Positions 50,401-63,300 of a stretch of 64,000 nt of DNA are shown here, one piece after another. This DNA comes from Hofstenia miamia. Lineage: Eukaryota; Xenacoelomorpha; Acoela; Hofsteniidae. The translations under genes and the position numbers were made by a program. The notes under the pieces were generated by a model that was given only the letters and a program-made list of their open reading frames with translations, did not search any database and was not told where the DNA came from. Each line of letters starts with the position of its first letter. Position 1 is the stretch's first letter. The DNA is taken from assembly GCA_900660155.1 (NCBI GenBank), contig CABFPE010000232.1, forward strand, positions 753,514 through 817,513, in the 5' to 3' direction.

Positions 50401-53400
50401 GTAAAATTGAATATTATATTTTCTGCATGTTGTATAAAGTCCCTGTCTGCATGCCGTATAAAGTATCCATTTTCCATCCCAGGATAACATTATAATGCAT
50501 AGGGAAACTGGAGCGAACTTTTTATTAATAAAAAATTACTAATTATTTATTTTGAAGCAATCAAAATACATGTCACTAATAATAAGCTTCACTAGTGAAT
50601 ACAACTATGATTACTTATTGATTTTTTGAAATTTAAATTTCAATAAAATGTGGCTATCAAATATTAACGTGGAGCTCAAAAGTGCAATTAAATAAATGTT
50701 TACAAAATTCAGCGAACACTCGTTAATAGTGTTGGAGAAAATAATTTTTCTTCCCTTAAACCTGCAGGCAGCAAAATCACGTACATGAGATTTACGAGGT
50801 TATACAATAACAATCAGAATTCATGTATATAGTTTTTACATTAAAATATCATATTCAAATTACACAAAAATAAATAAAAATCATTTCACGATTATTTTGA
50901 AATCAATTGTGTATTCTTGGTTAACAAATTTATATCAAAAGCTAAAATTCTAGAGGGGTGATGATTTGTAAATATGCTTAGGTGCAGAAAATATATCAAA
51001 CAGGAAATGGAATAAATAATTGAGTATAATATAATGAGCGGTTTTCAGAATTGTGCTAATTTTAATTTTTAATGTAAAGGAATTAACAAATATTTTTATA
51101 TATGAATTTGAAGATTAAAAGAAATAGCTATAAATGATTACTGAGCGTAGTAATAAAAATGAAGATCTGTGTAGCCTTCTTTTTTAGGAAACCTAACGGT
51201 AGCGTTGTTATATTCTCGATCAGGAGTTATTGCCAACAGTGTATGCTGTCTCTTATACACATTATGTTTCAAAAATTTATAACTAAATATAGGAAAGAGC
51301 GAACCTGGTAGGCAAATGGTATTCGAGAAGAGCGTTGGGACCTTGACCTGCAACTTCATTCAGGCGGCAGATTAAATCAGTTACATTTGACTAAATTACA
51401 AATAGTTATTATTAACCCCTTAACGGGCATAATTTCTTTCCCATTGTGCGTCAAAATTCCTCCAAGGAGGTGCAATCATGTCTGGTTTTTTGCAAGCACG
51501 GTATTGTGGGCCTTAAGTAGGGCACTGGAAAGACTTTCTAAAATATAAATTTGACAACAAGCTTGTTAAATTTTCTTTGCATTTTTAACCTAAGCAACTA
51601 TATTATATCTTCTAAACAATTAAAGAAAATATATGAACTACACCATTACAGGTTGAAGAATTTCTATGCTGTTCCCATGAGATGAATTAATGATCGAAAT
51701 TTTAAAATAGAGAATTGCGGCAGATGAAACCAGAGATGAACATAGGCAGAAAATTAAGTGGCAAGTCCGACAGAGCAAGGTAGCTACTTCTTTCGCGACT
51801 AGTACATTTGAAGCCCAAAATAAATGCTGAACTGGACAACTTTCTAGAGAAAAACCTGGTATTCGGAGCCTGCAGTCAGTAAATTAGGCAAAAAATTGAT
51901 TCAGGACATATTGCTACACTATTCTAGTCTCATATTAGTTCTACTTGATTCATTGTATAATAGCTTAATGATGTTGCTCCGGAAAATAATTATTTTTGCC
52001 CGGGAGGGAAATACTCCCCAAAATACCCCGTAGATTCTTCACTATTAACTTCTTACATACTCTAACAATACTCAGCACCACGAGATATCTTGAATTAGTC
52101 ATTTAAAATGCACGTTACGTTGTCATGAGATATCTCGTGGCAGGTCCAAAAATATTAAAAAATAATCGAGATATCTCGTGCTAAGTCCGTTAAAGGGTTA
52201 ACATGAAAACAAAAATTATTACTAAAAAATACTAAATATTACATGATATGAACTAGTGTAATTAGTAGAACAAAATGCATGGCCAGATCCACTGCTATCG
52301 GGAACCAAATTCAAACGAAAAATTTGCTTGTAATCTGTGCCAGAGCTAGTAAATTGATCTTCGGTTGTGATATTGAATGTAACTGCTTGTAATTTAGTCA
52401 AGTTAAACACATGGTCATCTGAAGTTGTAAGAATTTTATGTGGGATGCAAACAATACCATCGTTAGAAGAAAGTCCAGGCCCACATTCCAAACATTCGTC
52501 TTTCCCCAATTGTGGGTGATGACGTACAACGAATCCTAAAAGATATGTAGATATTGACAGTAAATCAGAGATGCAACTTCGACTTCGAACCATAATCTCG
52601 ACTTCGCAAACGCGACAGTCCTAAGTTTAACTCGAACTTTATCTCAATAGAACAAATTTTAATCAAGGTCGAAGTTAAAATAATATTCTCACTTGATGTA
52701 TCAATAAAATCGGTCGAAGTATTATTTCAAATGGATATTCAAACCCGAAATACATGGTACCAAGGAAAATAACATTAGGTACAGCACGCTAAGTAGTAAA
52801 ACAAGAATTCTAATTAGCTTTACATTGATATTTTCTTAATGCACTTTCAAAATTAAGAAATGTATTGTTTAATGTTGTAATACATTTTATTACACTAAAA
52901 CTAAAATTATGAATGCATTCTTAAATTATAAGAATATTACTCTAGCAAGCAGGTTACTACACAATGAGTGACGGCGTATTCTTTTAGTGCTAAAATTAAT
53001 GGTGAGGAAAATGATAGAAGGCTAAAACAAATACAAGGAACGCAGAGGTATAAGAACGATGAAAAAGTTTCTGCTAAACGCAAAGTTGCTTCCGGTCGAT
53101 GAAAATATTGAACGAGTTGATCATATAAGTTCAAAAAGACAATAAATCTTCTATTAGACAAAACAGTTCATCAACTATTAATGGAGATTTTGGGTTATTC
53201 ACACTTTATCAACCGATCAAATTCAAAGAATGGAAAGTGAATTTTTAATGAAATGAATGGAAGTTTAATGATCATTGTAGAAAAATAACTATTTGCTAAC
53301 TCTGCCACCAAGACAAAAAGTCAGAGTTTGGGGTAGATGAAGCAGTGGTTCATCCAAAATTACCAAGATGAATAATTTCAGATAAAAAATTTCATATCAA

Positions 53401-56400
53401 TATGGCTCTATGTTTAAAAAGTAACGTTTTAGAGGAGATTTTTCGTTTCGGGTTCTCAACCAGAATTAAACCATCAATGTTGAAGGATATGCTGGGGTAG
53501 AGCCCATAACGGGCACGGGCTTCTATACTACTGGCACGGGCCAGACATACGGGTTCTGCATGAATATTTGTTGTTGTTCGAGGATCTAAAATCTTAAAAT
53601 CATTTGTTTGATGTACAATAGGTCTATTCTATATATCTATGTATATATATTTCGTGTAACACTAACCGTCATGTAAATTTATCATGGAAATTACAACACC
53701 GTACATAAAATATTACACATAAAATTAATTAAATTTAAAGAATTTCATTTCAGTCATTTTCTGATATTGCTTTAATAATAACATAGTACTTATGTACATT
53801 ATATTGTAACGTAAGAAGCGTGAGTTTATAACTTCAGAAAATGAATTAATGTAATTTACTTATTTTACAATGTCATACAGGCAGTGCAGTGTAGTTTCTA
53901 TTTAATTATTTTTATACTTTTTGATTTGTTGTCAATTATGATCAGGGGCCAGATTTAAATGCTCAAAAATAATCCTGAAGTATGCGTCATCAAACAACGC
54001 ACCGAAACTTGTCTGCAAATATGTGTAGAAATCTGCTTTATAACTTAAGCATTTAAATCCTATCCCTGATTATGGTTATGATGTTTGAAGCACGCTTTTT
54101 CAAATGTGTAGAAATCTGCTTTATAACTTAAGCATTTAAATCCTATCCCTGATTATGGTTATGATGTTTGAAGCACGCTTTTTCAATTATTGACAAAACT
54201 TGTTGATTAATCTGTTGAAAAACGGGATTTAATTATGACTTTGTAGTTTTAAAATTAAACCTCTCAGTTATTTCAACCCAAAAACTTAATTTTCTTATTA
54301 ATGTAAACTTCATTGATTGCTATCAGTTTAACTGTTTCTTTTTAATAACACAGGTGAAGGTTTTCTTGTTGCATTAAGCAATTTTAGTTAAATAACATTT
54401 AGCTATGGGCATATCGGGCACGGACAAACCAACGGGCCCATTTTTATAGGTACGAGCTACGGGCCGGGCACATGCACGGACCCTACCCTAGAGGATATGT
54501 CAATTTCTTAGAAGTGAATATTCTCATTGAGAAAAAAATTGTCTGATGAATGATAAAGCAAAAAAACGCATACATCCAATATAACCAGAAATTTCTTCAT
54601 AGAAAATGAAATTACGTATTTGCGACAAGCTCCACATTCTTCAAACATTTATTTACTGGAAAGATTCGTATTTTGAATCTTGAATTTTGAAAACAAGGCT
54701 GCCGAACAATTCTTTCAAATTTTCTTAAAACAGAAAATGAGAAGAGGGACAATGACAAAATTATGATCTGAGAAGCAAGGCATCATGCTATTGGTGGTGA
54801 CTATTTGACAATAAATTGAATTTTAGTGATGTCTATTTCTACATATATTTTGACAATAAATGTTTGCTCATTATAACATATACTTTTGTTACTTATTAAA
54901 ATGTTATTTTTCACTGAAAAGTAATATTATCGCAAAGAGGTAAAAACACTGTTTTTAATGATACCAGCATATGTAGAGTGCATGCCGTAATTTTCGGACT
55001 AAAGGCGATTCAGATATAAGACGCAATATCATCAGCGAACGGATCTATTTTCATATAGAAGGATTATGAAGCGCATAATCCAAACAAAATAGTATGATAG
55101 GTCAGGTCAGGCTTTATTCAAATAATTTAAAGTAACTTTCAATATTACACACATTAATACATTCACTGTTTCAATCATTTTTATTCTAAGAATCCATCAA
55201 ATTCCCCGTCTTCTATGACGGAACTTCAAACTTGTGCAGTAGTAGCATTAAACTTAATTTAACAATTTCTTCTTAGTTGCCCTTAGTTCAACTAATATTG
55301 GTGCATAAAATGAAACCTATATTATTAGTTAGAAATGGCCTTATCTACTCAAAGAAAAATGAACGAAGCGGTTAATATTGTTTCAATTTGCTATTAATAA
55401 TTCTAAATCTTGAAAATTAATAATTACAAAATTAAAATATTAAATTAAGAACGATACAAATAGGCGTTCAGAAAATGTATCGTTTATACATTTGAAAAGG
55501 TCAAACCATATTTTAAGGTTGCTTGCTAAAATCTGAAAATCTTAAGGACTTAAATGAATTCGATGATTAAATTTTGGTAGCTTTTGTTCATTACATGAAA
55601 TAATAGAACGTTTTTGTAATAAGAAATTCAACTTCAACGAACAATTTCAATGTAATTAGGCTAGAATATAAAAGAGGACTTTCAATGATCAAATAAGCTC
55701 AATTTTAATTAGAATATTGAATATACAATTAAAATTTACCCTTGGGACACTCTAAGCATGATTTTGTTGTTTCATTGAAATAATGCTGCTTTGGACATGA
55801 CACACATTCACCAGCATGCATGCCTAATTTGCAAGATGTGCATGTTTCTGCTCCCCCATCAATAGTGTGCTTCACGGTTATAGAATGTATAATCAGTCTA
55901 AAGAGTAATATAATAATTAATAACATTCAACAAAAATAAGGCGTGATTTGGAAATATTTTAAGGATTTCAAACTTCGAATGGCAATTGACAAAAACACGA
56001 GTGTACGCTTAGTATACCAAATTCAAGTCAATACTATATCTCATGAGTAGGTTGGAATCTAATTTCAGCGAATATATGCATTTCAATATTATTGTGAGTG
56101 GTGAGCAAGAAAGACAGCATTACTGCATAATGTTTTTGGGCAATTAGAAAATTAACTCAGCAATTCATAAGTTAACTAGCACTACATGTAATCAACAGTT
56201 AACAGTTATTCATCATTTGATTACAGCTATAAATATTGTAAGTAAACAGGAAAGCTCTATAGCCACGGTTTTGGTTCCGAAATTTTTTTACTAGCTATTA
56301 GATAAGTTACGTTATTGTAAACATTTAATTACAGAGAAGCCATTTTTTGGGTGTCCGGAAAACTTTACTATTTGATTTTGCAATATTCTTTAAAATGACA

Positions 56401-59400
56401 TTGTGCAAATTCTACAATGGTATTTGTTCTAGTGATTGCTGTCAATTTTACATTAACTATAAAAAAAAGTTGAAAATATAGTTGGCATAATATATACCAT
56501 TAGGTTACGGAGTGCCATGAGTCATCATTTGCAGTCGTCACAAAGTTTGTGCTCATACTATTGTTGGCTCTCCTGAAAAAAATGAAAACCTCAAAAGCTG
56601 AACAAATTTGAAATGTAAAAAATTCTCTGCAATTGTTTGGAAAATTTGCATAAAAGCGGATTTTAAAATACGTGTTTAACAGGACAATGCATACAAAGTG
56701 TTAATATACAAATGGCAGAGATTAGACAGCTAAAATTTTGCTAGCTACTAATTTCTGTGACATTATTCTCTTAACATTAGCTGGTGCTTGTTATTAAAGC
56801 CGGGTGTACCTTAAACCGCGCATATCGTCAATTTGCCGGCAAAAATAAAATCTGTTGATTAAGAATCTACAATCATAATGTTAAGTTTCCGAATACTATT
56901 CATAACAATAACTTTGTGATAATTCAAGATATAGTTCGGATTTTTTTACAAAATTGTTACTTTTCATTGTGAGTTCAAATTTCTCTTGAATATTTTTATA
57001 AGACTGATCTCGTATCGTTTATTCTAATTAAAAAATGTTTCTTACAAAGTCGGTTTGTATTTTGAACATGATGCATTTGTCTTTATGTTTTGGAAACACA
57101 AATCTTGCCGATGTTTGTTGTATTAATTTATGGATATTATTTAAGTTGTGTACAAGATTAAATATTCCTCGTCGTAATTCTTTTATTTTTGAGTAAACAG
57201 CTGTGACATCCTTGACAAAACCGGGACTCAACGTGTTATACAGCATTGACTTGACTTCATCAAATGTTAGGTGAGCAATGACAAAAACAACACAATTGAA
57301 ATCTGCCGTATTTACAGGAAAACTTGACGTGGCTGCAGTACCTCAAGCAACATCTAGTCACATGCAAAAACTATTTGATAATAAGTTTCTGACGTACAAC
57401 GCATTTGTACCACAATATTTAAAATGAAACATGAGAACTGAATTTTTGAAGATGGATAGAGCAATCTTTTGAATCTATGTTCAAATATTTATTTGGAAAC
57501 TAGATAAACAAATAGTAGCAATTAAATTTAAGGTAATAACTAGGGCGACCAAAATTCAAAATTGAAATAAAGGTCAATTCTGTCTAAATAGTTAGAAATG
57601 TAATAGTTTGAATGCCTATGCATACATATTTTAAAATTTTTAAGGTCAAAAAGTCAAAATTTTACAAAATTAGGAATTAGGTAAAAAAAATTTCTTTAGG
57701 GTCAAATTTTTAGGTCAAATTTTTTGGAAGAGAAACAATGTATGAATGATTTTCATTATAAGCTCTTTAAAACCGTTTAATACAAAAATTTAATAACATT
57801 TTTTTTATTTGAGAAAATTAATGAGTTTTGAACTAAATTGTAAGCAAAAACTTAAGGGGGAGGAAGCCTCTACCTATACGCCTAGACCCTCATTTCTAAT
57901 TTGTTTAGTTTTTAAATAAAAGCATGGGAAAATATCACTGCCCAATTTTAACTATTAAAATAGAGATAAGTTAGAGCAAGCTTTTAATTGATATTTTCAT
58001 ATTTTGCCAATTTTTATAAAAATGACATTACTAAAGGTGTCATTGTTGAAAGAGCAAAACCTGCTATCAATGAGGCTGCCATGCAAAAGTTAGTGCAACC
58101 CACAAATTACTATTAAATGAATTTGAATTGTAAAACGCTTTGAATCTGAATCAACCTCAATTTTGAATGCTTTATAGAAAATTGAAAACTATCAGTGGCG
58201 CGTTTAGGATTTTTAAAAGGGGGGGTATGACACCTCTTTTTACAGAAAAAAATTGGAAGAAAAGTTTTTTTTTGGACAAAAATAAGCTTACACAAAATGC
58301 AATCGTCTGTTGTTAGCAGCAAATCAATTGATAACATCTTGAATTAACGTGAACCATTTTCAATTTTGAAGAAAAGAGAACATTTTTCTTAAGTGTTCGT
58401 AATTGGCCCCAAAAGGGGGAGGCTTCTAAACGCGCCACTGAAAACTATATTTAACATGTCTTAATGAATAACCAGTGCAATTGGTGCATTAAATCCTACA
58501 GAATATAGATAGCTGAAAATTGCAAAGTGCTCTTCTACTTCCATGGAAAGGTTCTTCTCAATGTTAAATAGCATGCTTAACCCCTTCAGTACCATCAAGA
58601 TATTGGTTTGTGCCATGCTATAACCCAAAAAAAATTAAAAAACTAAAAAAAATTTTTTTAAATATATTTAAAACTTATATCGGAACGATGTGCCAATGCA
58701 CAGCCCAAACAACTGCAAACCTACTTATAACTAATATTATCTAACACGATTAAGTCTCGTGCTGGCGCAGAATATGGAGTGCTCAAATCACGAGATTATC
58801 TCGTGATGGTACTGAAGGAGTTAAGACTAGTTGATTACGCCTAGTGTAGAATACACGAAATTTACAAAAGCTAAAAAATTATTAGGTCAATTTTTTAAGT
58901 AAAAAACTACGTCTTAAATAAAAGTCACAATTTTTGGGTCAGAATTTCAAATTTTTTAGGGCAAAAAATCGCCCTAGTAATAACCACAATCCCACAATAC
59001 ACAGTGCTAAATAATGCCGTAAAATTGAAGTCATCCGCAGGTAAAGTTTAAGGTATAAAATAAAACAATTTCCGGGGATCGAAGATAAGATAAGTGGTTT
59101 AATTTGTTTTACATATCTTTTCTTAAGTAAATGTAGAGAAAATTTAAAATACAGAACTTTTTTAAAAAAATTATTAATGATGACCAAAGCATATAATTAT
59201 TAAACGACGATATTAAGTATATTTGCAACATTTCAACCGTACGGAATTATTTAGTCATAAATACAGCAAGAATTAAGTTTCCCCATCCCCTATAAGCATG
59301 TACAAAGTCAAAATATCGAGGTGCGAATAGAGTTATTCTTACCCTTTTTAAAACTACATAAAATTGTCGTTTTTTGATAAATATATGTTGGAAATCAATT

Positions 59401-60325
59401 CAAAATGCTTAATAATGTGTTCTAGTTCATTCATTTGAGAGCACGTGGTAAACAAGTCGTTATTGGTGCTCAGTAGACAAAGAACCCAGGAATCAACCAT
59501 AATAGGATCATTAGATATGAAATTTTACTCCTGCAATTATGCAAATAAGTATTATATCATACCCTGGTGTTATAGCACTGAATAAAATGTTTACCTATCG
59601 TTACGTAAAGCATTATCAGTTTCTAATAATTCAGGACTTGTAACTTTTGAGAATGCCCACATGAATGTAGACTTCATGGAGTCCATGACCGCATAGGTGT
59701 ACTTTTGCTTTGTCGAACTACCTGTAAAAGACTCCAGAAGTTCAAAATCAGTACCAGTGCCCAAATATTTATCCTCCACAGTAGTGGCAGAATAGTTTGC
59801 GAAAATCTAATTAAAACACTTTAAAGTACAACTACTATGTGAAAAATATCAAAATTTATAGTTACATAGTTTTGAATATACAATTAACGTTTGATTCAAA
59901 TTGTTTGCTGAATTGTAATAAAGCATATCATAACCACAATTATCGAAGAACAAAATTGAATTATAAAATTAAAAATTCAATTCAACATCGGATGGGACAA
60001 AATTTCTCGTTAAATTTTGGGTCGAACTGAATTGGGCCAACATATCCAGACCCATCTACAATCCTGTATTAAGTATCGAATGATGCAGCAAAAAAGTAAT
60101 ATATTTAAAAATATTCATTAACGAAAAATGTACCTGGCCGAATGTTAAGACGCAATCCTTACTACATTGAGTCTCAAATACGAATTCCACATTTCCCACT
60201 GCTGTGGTAATAGATGTGTAATCTGACTGCGGAATAAAGCGAAAACCAGCAACATCCATAAACAACATACTATAGGCGTTATCAGGAATAGAAGGAGATG
60301 AAATTATTTTGTTCTGAGAAAGCCC

Positions 60326-60357
<32 letters not shown>

Positions 60358-63300
60358 GAAGCAATAATTTACTATGAACGAGTTTTCACGCGAAAATTTA
60401 GACATCAATGTTGCCAAAAAAATCAGCAACCTCAACTTTTCAGTTTATATTATACACAATACAAATAACCAAATACACAATGCATAAAATTAACGCTACT
60501 TTTTCGCATGTCCTCCTGAATAAGTGAATTTGTCTAACTTTAATATCCTAAAGGATGTTAATTTTTACCATTTTATGAAAAATTAAGCGTTATTTTTTAT
60601 TATACTTCCATGTGCAAAACAGATGTTTTACATTGACAGAAATTTAGTTATTGTTAATGAATACCACCATACTAATCCTATTATATAGTCCACATGCAAA
60701 AGGGAATTTTACAAATTAAATAAATGTACTTAAATAATTTGAAACCTCCTATATAAATAACATTGTTCGGGGGGTTTAATAAATACTAAAAATACAAACT
60801 ACTTACCATTGCTTGTCAAGCAAAGTGACTTCATATTCGGGGGCATTTGATTCCAAAATTGAAAATTAAACATTAAATCAGGACGAGTTTCTGGTGGACA
60901 TTTTTGACATTTGTCTAAATTATTGAATATATAATAATACCATTTTTCTACTACTACTGAATGACAAAAATGCTACTAGTTTTAACATTTTCAAAATAAA
61001 AAATTCTATGAGTAAAGAAAACGATAATTTACTTATATAAATATTACATTTAATCTATAGTGACTTTCTGAAAAGTGACATTTTCAAATATATTAACACT
61101 TAGTGGAGAATCTGTATTGTTAAAATTTAATAATTACGATTGTGTGAAATTCAATATGCTACAAATCGACAAGCTTTTCCTTGACTTGTATAAAGTAATT
61201 TAGACAAGAAATTTCATTTAAATCTGTATTTAAGAAAATAGATATTCAATTTAATAGGTGGAGATGTCTGTATCTAAACCTAATGTACGTGGTTCATTCA
61301 ATAATGCCTTGGACTAACTAAGAAAGAAGCACAGCACAAAAAACGAAAACAATTTTTATTGAACTGAATTAAATATTAGTTCGAAAAACTTATGTAATTA
61401 TTTTTTAATATAAGTACCATTGGCAGCAATCAGCTTATTTCATCAAATAACCAATTCTTGAAATACATAAGCCAAATATTGTCCAGGGAGCTGGGCAAAC
61501 CACTTTCAAAATGATGTCCATGTAATGCTTTCTTCATGTACTTGAATAAAAGTAATCGTTGTTGTACGGTGGATGTCTTAGAAGTGTAAAACCACTACTT
61601 TTGTTGAAATTGTGCAATATAATTTGGATGGATGGGATCACTACAAACAAGGAGCCAAATTGAAACAGTTCTTGACTTCTGTTTCTTCTTACGGTATTCC
61701 TCACCCAATTTGGCATAGTATTGGCCTTTTATTGTTTGTCCGTTAGGCAAGAAGTTTAAGTGATTGACTCCCCCTTTATCCCAAAACACTGAAAGCATCA
61801 TTTGTTTTTGATGTGAGGTGTCACTTCTCATCTTCAAAGGAGGTTTCTCTTCTTTTTGTATCAATTCAAGTAAGTGTTAATGAAAGAGATGTCTCGTCCT
61901 CAGTAACAATATTATATATAAAGGCATCACCATGCTGATTTAAGCAATTGCAAATTCGATATAGACTTTTATTACAATTCCGTATTCTAGTTTATCTCTA
62001 TGTGACAAAAATTAATTGTGTGCGTATTATACGTATACTGCAGGCAAAAACATTAATTTAATTTATGCTTATAGACAAACATAGGGTCAGTTTTCAAAAG
62101 TAATTGCTTTGATTGAATTATAATGTTTCTTTCTTAGTTAGTCCGAGGCATTATTGAACGAACCACGTATATATATTCCTTAAATATTAAATTAAAACAA
62201 TTATGCAGAATACCTTTATCTCCTTTACTAAATGTACCGATTGGACAAAAACTACAAATTGAATGATTCATGAACATTCCTGGATTACACGGCGGACACT
62301 TTTCAGGTGATCCCGATGTTGGCAACTGTACACCTCCTACAAATGTATAATTTGAAATGTTACTTAAAATTATATACTAGCTAATAGTCACAACATGCTG
62401 AATATATAAGGGTTGATTCATAGTCAATGAGAAAAGCAATTATGAAGTGAATGAGGTTCTAAATGTCACTATCTGTCTGCACAAATAATTTATTATTCAC
62501 AAAGGAATCTACTTCATTGTATAATTCATTAACAATCACGTTCCCTACATCTCATTCATCAGCACGGCCTTCACATACGTTTCTCCTTTCGAAAATTTAC
62601 ACTAGAATTTGTATGGGGAGACAAATCATTATCCCCAAATTCCATATTTGTCAATATTTTCTGGATTTGCTTTAATAGGAATCGAGAACCTAATATTTTG
62701 TCAAGATAGGAGCTAAATCCGCGATGGTGTCACCGACGCCGAATTTAAACTGAAATATAATACTTCATTTAGAAAATAAGTTTTCTGCTTAGATAAAGCT
62801 GCCTAAAAAGAAATTTGCAATGATCATTAACAATATGAGGTGCATCATCTTGTAATTGTTGAGTGACAAAGTACAATTACAGGCAAGTAGTTGATACTCA
62901 CATCAGTCAAAGCAATAACTGAAATGATAACAAATAATAAAAATTTGGCTGATTCGAATATTGACTTAATTTGGTGCATAATTATCTCTATTTTGGAACC
63001 GTTCACAAAACGTTTTCATTAAAGACTTCGGCATGCTACATGCTAATTGACATTAACTCAAACGTAATTTAAAAAATAATGTGCGGGAAGCGTACACCAG
63101 TAATATCGATTATTAGCATGACCTATGAACTAACCTTTATTCTCAAATTAAAAGCGAATCGTATTTGCATTAGTGGAAATCAGTACAAATGCTGACAACA
63201 TAATGGTTAGAACGGGTCTATAACAAACAAGTTTATTGAAAGCGTTAATGTACATGCAACGTCATAAATTTATTCAAGCAGGTAAATTCAACTTCACACT

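Larger units (their letters stand above)
57541..58976. mobile_element. hAT element (TAGGGCGA termini), decayed, with two nested MITEs
   Basis: The ends are TAGGGCGACC and, inverted, TAGGGCGATTTTTT. The flanks carry a perfect 8-bp duplication GTAATAAC (57533-57540, 58977-58984). At about 58507-58570 the plus strand still encodes IAKCSSTSMERFFSMLNSM, the hAT dimerisation (SSxxSERFFS-like) region, directly before the inserted piggyBac-like MITE at 58581. The left end matches the start of the larger element at 32155. It sits in the intron between exons 55897 and 59595. Confidence 0.82.

Noticed and set aside
56495-56572. Possible ELAPOR exon between 59595 and 55897, starting RRANNSM after a TTTTTTTCAG acceptor
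   Set aside because: No donor in it restores the frame to the next exon without a stop, whereas exon 59595-59806 joins 55740-55897 directly in frame and in line with the family sequence.
57028-57246. Minus-strand ORF of 72 codons in an ELAPOR intron
   Set aside because: It has no family resemblance and no place in the ELAPOR order.
58113-58337. Minus-strand ORF of 74 codons
   Set aside because: It lies over the end and interior of a hAT MITE.
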